Of a DNA stretch of 64,000 nucleotides, positions 57,701 through 64,000 are shown one piece after another; the first letter of the stretch is position 1, and each line of letters opens with the position of its first letter. The translations under genes were made by a program, and so were the position numbers. The DNA comes from Pyrocephalus nanus (taxonomy: Eukaryota > Chordata > Aves > Passeriformes > Tyrannidae), in assembly GCA_038380795.1 (NCBI GenBank), contig CM076266.1:34422145-34486144 (forward strand), written 5' to 3'. Under the pieces are notes generated by a model, which worked only from the letters and a program-made list of their open reading frames with translations, had not been told where the DNA came from and did not search any database.

Positions 57701-59723
57701 GAATTAAACCCTCCAGAAACACAGAGGTAAAAGCAGCACTAGTTACAATGATGAAGAAAGTTTTCCATCAAAACCAAAATTAATCAAAAATTTAGTTCTC
57801 ATAATAGCAGTTTCTTAAGTAATAGAGATTTTTCATTGTTTTTTTTTTTCAGTTAAGTTGAAGCAAAAGACACAACACAGCTATTGCAGTCCCCCAAAAA
57901 GTACTAAAAGGCCACACAAAAGCAAAAAATGATATGCATGTTTTAAAAACAGACTTCAGGAAGATATAAACCTATAAAAGAGTTACTGGTAAAAGGAAAA
58001 AGCGTCTTACAGTTTGAGACTCTGATAAGAGCCCTAAGCCGGATATGAAACCAAAAATGGGTAAAGACTCCTTGGAGAGTAAAAGCTAGACCCTGAGAAA
58101 GCAATTAGCATTTGCTAATATATGTGCCAGCACAGGCTCTCTTTAAGTAGGCTGACAGTGCTCTGATACACTGCACACAATGGCAAATTCAAAAGACCAC
58201 AAAAGGACAGAGGCAGAAAGATCTGAGAAGTTCAGAGATGGCATCCAGAATATCTATCCAAAGATCTCCATGAACAAACCAAACATTTAGGACACAATGC
58301 AGATAAAAATGTAACATTTGAAAATAGATTTTTGGAAGAGATATAGAGACTTCAGATATGCATTCCAGTGCCTGGACAGGAATCAAAGTTGAAAGGTAGA
58401 ACATCAATATCAGTACAGTAAAAATCTTGTTTGACCTCAGATGAAATCTTGAAAATTATTTCTAGATAAAAAATTGAATGTCAGACACACCCAAATGTCA
58501 GAATGTCAGAAAACACCTAAAGTGACCAGTGAAGATGTTAGGGACAGTGCATTCTGAAAGCTTATTACCAGTGTAAGACTTTGTTCTTGGAAATAGGTGA
58601 GATTTTTGTGTAGAAAAACAGGTTTTAACTGAGAATCTGTGGAAAAGGTCAAATGAAACTTAACTGGAAGTAAAGGAAATGTAAGACAAAATCCAGAGAT
58701 ATTTTAGATTGTCCTCAGAGGAACATAAGGAAAAATTTTGTTTCATATGCAAAACTACATGTCAAGAGAAAAAGCACAGTTTGGTAGTGAATTTGGAAAA
58801 GATTAATTTATTTTGCCTGTGAAAAATTGTCCTGGACAATGATTTCAATTTTTTTTATATGATGTTTCTGAAAATTAATATCTTAATGCATGCTTATGTG
58901 TAACACATGAAGTTTTCCAAAGGTGACAGACTTTACATAATAATAAAAATTTTTCAGTGGTTTTAAGGAGCTTGCAATGAAGCACATATGTAGAATGTAG
59001 CAACTTCATAAAATGACAAAAGGTTTTTGAATCAGATTCTAATACACCATTCAGTTAAAATACAAAATGGCTCTACTGATGCCCAGATGGCAGTACCTTT
59101 GACACTTAGTTTCAGTCAAAAGAGCTGCTGCACTGCTTGACACTGATGTCAGAATCATCATGTCTTCCTGATAAAAAAACAAAATAAGAAGAAAGTCAAT
59201 GTTATTTGATGTCTCCAGTGCAACCATCAGAAAAATGTGTCACCTCCAGAAAATGATGCAATGCCCTTATAGGATAGCAAATATGGTTTACAAACAGCAG
59301 GGATGTTGCAAGATGTTACTCATGCTCATTTTAAGTTGACTCTCTTAGCAGAAGCAAGTTATGGACTCATTTGCAAATCTTAGACAGCAGGAATATAAAT
59401 ATAAAATGTCACTATGTGTGTCATTGCCCAGGAATGTCTGAGATGACAAGAGCTTCAATAGGCAGAGAGGGATGGTCACCATTCCCAAGTGGGATAACAC
59501 GTTGATTGCTTTATGATGACAAAGGTGCCTGCATTTTAGGACATATCAGGTATACCTGATAACAACATTTTCCTCGGAGTCTAACTGAATACCTTTAGGC
59601 AGAGTTAACTATTAATCACAAATATTTCAATGCTGTGTGAGATTAACAGCATTAATCCTTATAAGTAGCCCATCTAACACAATAAGACGCAATAAGGAAA
59701 AAGATTCTCCTTTAAAAAAATTA

Positions 59724-59746
59724 CTACTATCAGCTTCTGATAGTAG
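59724..59746. repeat. Perfect 10-bp inverted repeat (hairpin)
   Basis: Arms CTACTATCAG and CTGATAGTAG flank a 3-nt loop (CTT). Seen directly. It is too short for a microRNA precursor by itself and has no assigned function. Confidence 0.75.
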
Positions 59747-61273
59747 AGGTACACTGTTGGCCCTAACTTCAGCCATTTGAACTTCACTCCTTATGATTTT
59801 TAATTTAAATAAAACCTGGTCATCTGCTGTCATCTTGTTTACAGTAAGACCTTGATAAGTGTCTAGGTAACAGCTCAGTAAGAGATCCTTCTGTTAAATG
59901 CACTTTATATACACATGGGTAGGTCTCCTTCAAGTTCCACAATTTAATTTTCTCCACTCTACAGTAATACAATCTGATCCCTATCCAGTTGCAGTGCTAG
60001 TCAGCGTACCACTGACAGTATCTCCATGTTTGTCAGAATTCCTGCTAATCTACTCACATAATGCCTCATGATTTACTGAGGCTGTGTTTTCAATGCGACT
60101 TGAGTGACTGTACCTTTGGGAATGCTTGGAAAAACGATAAAATGCACATTTTTTCTGTAATTCAGGCTGGATTTGTGCATGATGTTCTTTGCTTCTTATT
60201 CCTAGTTCCTAAGGTATTTGGAAATTGAGGATTTATTTTTTGGAACACATATCTTTTCATGGTGAAGCTGTTGCTCTATTTTTACAAAAGCTGTGAAGAA
60301 TCATTTGGGCAGCCACTAGAATTGTTTATGTGTTTATCTTTGATCTGTTACTTTATTGGTAAAAATTGACTTGTTAATTAGTACTCATGAATCATAGGAA
60401 TACCCATAATTTTGGATAAAAAATAGATAGAATAGGACCCAGTGTAACCATTAACCTAACCTTTATGCATAGTTTTTCAAGGATTGGATATGTCACGAAA
60501 GCAGCATGTGTGGATCTTGGAAGTGGATTTGCTTCACCTGTCCTGTCATCTTCATCAGTCCTCTGAGAACATCCAGTCCACAAAACACTGCTGCAATATT
60601 TATAAAGCTCTCCAGATTCATTAAATCTATTTTCTGCAACTGTGCATGTAATTATGAAGTTCAAAGAGTGCACTAGTCTTACTAACAAAATTCTTTTAAG
60701 CTGTGACAGTGATGTCCATTTGCTAATTTTTTGTTAAGTCAATAAATTACATGTAACACAAGAAGCATATGGCTAAACTGTGCAAGTTCCCGGGGTGCAT
60801 GATCACAGAGACAAAAAAAAACCCCTTCACTGTTAAGCAAAATGTGTTGTATGTATGCCTTCAGAGAAGCTGCATTAATCTTATGTTTAAATCATGGATA
60901 GGATGAATGGATGAGAGTGGGAGGGGAACTAAATCAAGGTAAAATTCAACAGCTATGCCTTTGTCGACTCAGAACCACTGAATCAGGAAAAGTGGAAATC
61001 TTATGATCTGGAGAAGATGGATCATATGGTAACCCCATGGTTAAAGAACATGAGCCAATGTTTTATCAGAGTTTGCTAAGCACTTTTTGGGGAAAGTTTG
61101 TTCTCTTTTTGAATACCTCACGGTTCTTTCAGCCCCTTTTGGGTTGGGAAAGACAACTACTTCAGGGACTGATTAGAGACATTGGTAGTCAAATTAGTGG
61201 TTGTGTGTCTTAGTGAGAAGTTCTAAGATCTAAGCATTTTTCAAAAAGTCAAAACCTGAAATTTCAAGCTGGA

Positions 61274-61293
61274 AAAACAAACAAACAAACAAA
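61274..61293. repeat. (CAAA)n microsatellite
   Basis: About four to five CAAA units followed by a T-rich tract. Ordinary simple repeat. Confidence 0.8.
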
Positions 61294-62130
61294 TTTTTTT
61301 ATTATTTTTTTAATTTTATTTTAGAAGAATATATATTTTGGAACAGCTACCCAAATTCATTGATACGAAACTACAAGGCTTTTAAAATCTATAGATACCA
61401 AAACTGGAGCAAATTTGACACGTTTTTTTGATTTCGATTTTATTTTTTTTTGTGTTTGATTTTGGATATCCTGTGAGTACAATCGTAGATGATAAACAAA
61501 AAAACTATGGATAAATATATTACAAAGAAATAGGTCTTTCAAAGCATTGCAAAATTAACATAGCCCCCTACCTTGAAGAAATTAGCAAAGCAATTAAAGC
61601 CCTGAAGAATCCTCAGGCTTCTGGATACAGTAGACACATTTAATTTTGGATACATGAATCATATTTAAATATGGAGTTAATTATACAAGTTCTTTAGCAA
61701 CATATGGAAAGCTGAATGGTAATTATAGTTCATTACTATCTACATCAGTAAAGGCAACAATTCAGATTTGGCAGTTACCTCTCCCATCAGCATGCATGCT
61801 GTCTGGCAGCCTAAGCAAAAGTAAGATTTCATCACTGGCTGCACAACTCCATCAGCTGTAAACTATCTAAGTGGTTGTGTGATCTGAGGCACAAATAAAG
61901 TACAGCTTATGGGCTATCTGTAGTTAGCAGTTGCAGGGCAAACAGCACTGGATTCCTAATAATGTCCTCAATACATGGGGGAAAATGTTAAATGCTGTCA
62001 GGAGAACTGGAATCTGGATATTGTCATCAAATCTGTAATTCTGAACCAATCCCTAACTTATTACAATCATAAATGACATTCACATGACCAAGTGCAGAAC
62101 TCTGTGGTGTGGAATCAGTCAACATGGAAC

Positions 62131-62566
62131 TGTTGGAGCACGAGTTGGATGGCCACAAAGTTGACAAGAGGTCTGGCTGAGAAAACTGGGGCTGTTCAGG
62201 CTGGAGAAGTATGTGTGGTGACCTCATAGCAACCTTCCAGTATCGTAAGGGGACCTACAGAGAAGCCAGAGAGGGACTCTTCATCAAGAACTGTAGTGAC
62301 AGGGCAAGGGTACAAATTGAAACAAATTGAAAGAGGAGAAATTTAGGAAAGCTAGGGTGACATTCTTTACTGTGAGGGGTGTGAGATACTGGAACAGGTT
62401 GCTCAGGGAGGTTGTGGATGCCCCAACCCTGGCAGTGTTCAAAGCCATGTTGGATGGGGCTTTGAGCAACCTTGCTCAGCATGAGGTGTCTCTGCCCATA
62501 GTGAGGGGGTTGGGACCAGATGATCTTTAGCATCTCTTTCAACCCTTAACATTCTATGATTCTATT
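62131..62566 (+). mobile_element. CR1 LINE 3' fragment with end of RT region
   Basis: Plus-orientation CR1. It starts around GGATGGCCACAAAGTTGACAAG and continues through GGGCTGTTCAGGCTGGAGAAG, GGAACAGGTTGCTCAGGGAGG, GGATGCCCCAACCCTGGCAG and GGTTGGGACCAGATGATC. It ends in ATTCTATG ATTCTATT (62,551-62,566). It is longer than the other two plus-strand copies and includes the tail of the ORF2 coding region, which is frameshifted. Confidence 0.92.
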
Positions 62567-64000
62567 AATATAGTCATTACAGGATAGAGTGATGTCTACT
62601 TAACCTGCTATAGACATAGCTTAAAGATACGATGAATAATATTTCAGCTTCACTGACTACCTTTATTAGACCAAATTTTACTATTAAAGGAAGATAAAAT
62701 GTGCTTTTATGATATGTAACTTTGGTCACCACACACACTTTTGCATGCTTCTCCTGTTACCTGTGACATGAAACCTTGTGTGACAATTCAACAGCTATGC
62801 CCTGTTCATGGAACCCCAGCATAAGATCTCAGTTCTGGAATGCAGATACACTTGTAGTTATCTGATGTACTTCTTATCACTTGCATCAGACAACCATTAG
62901 GTATGAATATGCAATGTGCAGGGGAATACTTTTAAAAGATCGTGCAAGGGGAAACGTGCCTCTGATTAAAGCAGTTTAAGTTGGGGAACAGATATCCACA
63001 AAACCATGATGACAGAAGAGCAAACCGAGGCTACATATTCTAAACTGCAAGAGGAATCAAGAAGTAAATTTGGCAGTATACTATTTCAAGCTATCAACTC
63101 ATTTTGTACATTGACAGTAAACTTTTGAAAGATGCTTATTCATCCAGTAGCTGACAGATGGCATTAGCAGAGCTTGCATATCTTTTGGATTTAGAAGCAA
63201 ACCATAATCAAACTGCAGACCAGATTAAATACTTTAAAAACTCTTGCTGCTGGGGTGCATACAATAGATTTGCTATTAATAATATATATGGATACCAGAC
63301 AAATTTGACCTGTAGCTTTTTTCTGTTCCCTATTACATATTGGATGTTAGCATAACTTAGAGATAACACTTATACAGAAAAACTGAATTCACACTTACTG
63401 TAGAACAGCCAGCCTGGGACAGTCATACACACAGAGCAGGAAAATGCACCATTGCTGCATGACCCACTGAGAAACAGAACACAGAAATAAAGGGAACATA
63501 TGAAGACTTCTGCTTTCAAACACAAACCTTAACAGAAGTAATATAAAATGGGAGTCAGTACCTGGGAAATAGCAGCGTATAGAACTCACCAACACAGATA
63601 AGACAAACTTGAAGGAGCTCACATGGAAAATCAAAATCAAGGAAGAGTAGGGAAACTTGTTTTTCATCTAGTAAGGATCTCAAAGGAAAACTATCCCAGT
63701 AGCTTTTGTGTGTGTTTTCCTGGGTTTGCATGCTAACTCAACAGAAGTTTAAAGGACTGGTATAACATAAACAACAGCATTATGGATTAGTCATTATTAA
63801 GACAATACAAGGTGAGTGAATTTAGTGATTGTACATCAGTTTACAGGAAAAATGGCCATTATCTTGTAAAGGTTTTTTTAATTTTCCCCAGTGCACCCCT
63901 TTTATGTGTAGCGCAAGTCACTGTGTGGCTACCTCTGAAAGCTTCGGGTTCATCAGTGAAATTCCCACTGTAGACTGCACAAAACCACCTGTACCCCTAA
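62567..64000. other. Non-coding stretch, no gene seen
   Basis: No domain, RNA gene or repeat recognised. Short frames of up to 90 codons are compatible with chance. Confidence 0.5.

Larger units (their letters stand above)
54770..62130. other. Non-coding stretch, no gene seen
   Basis: About 7.4 kb, AT-rich. It holds a 10-bp-stem hairpin (59,724-59,746), a (CAAA)n tract followed by T-rich sequence (61,274-61,321), a T-run at about 57,840-57,850 and a small AATGTCAG triplication near 58,478-58,509. No exon or mobile element recognised. Confidence 0.55.

Noticed and set aside
57838..57853. Polypyrimidine tract plus CAG resembling a splice acceptor
   Set aside because: No open exon with a downstream donor follows. 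Such tracts are common in this AT-rich background.

Overview
The window looks like intergenic or intronic DNA from a bird. The background is AT-rich with no recognisable host exon. Its interspersed repeats are CR1 LINE fragments carrying the typical 8-bp terminal motif (ATTCTATG-like), plus a long ERVL-type LTR of a kind common in birds. No bacterial or plasmid features are present.

The main feature is an 8.1-kb endogenous retrovirus on the minus strand (35,611-43,721). It has two 473-bp LTRs that differ at 5 positions and a 6-bp target duplication (GAGCTG). In viral order, right to left: 5' LTR, primer-binding site, very GC-rich leader (about 0.9 kb), gag, pro, pol, env, polypurine tract, 3' LTR. 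gag, pro and pol lie in three successive -1 frames, as in betaretroviruses. The gag-pro junction has a textbook GGGAAAC slippery heptamer and the pro-pol junction has a weaker AGATTTG candidate. Pro, pol and env are open from end to end with their catalytic residues present. gag has an in-frame stop at codon 13, just after a myristoylation-type start. The env transmembrane subunit is of the alpharetrovirus type (CX6CC plus an internal fusion loop between two cysteines), so the provirus looks like a beta/alpha mosaic. The last 34 or so env codons lie inside the 3' LTR. The polyadenylation signal AATAAA of the 5' LTR reads AAGAAA in the 3' LTR. The LTR similarity indicates a young insertion, at most a few million years old under typical avian rates.

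The rest is as follows. A minus-strand CR1 copy at 2,051-2,962 still shows the reverse transcriptase FADD motif. Two older minus-strand CR1 relics lie at about 14,975-15,270 and 21,515-21,815. Three plus-strand CR1 3' ends lie near 23.1-23.4, 54.5-54.8 and 62.1-62.6 kb. A complete solo ERVL-type LTR (29,604-30,679) is flanked by a 5-bp duplication (CACTC). Between these are long stretches with only homopolymer runs, short tandem repeats and a few small hairpins. Two uncharacterised open frames (94 and 150 codons) are noted, with no claim that they are genes.
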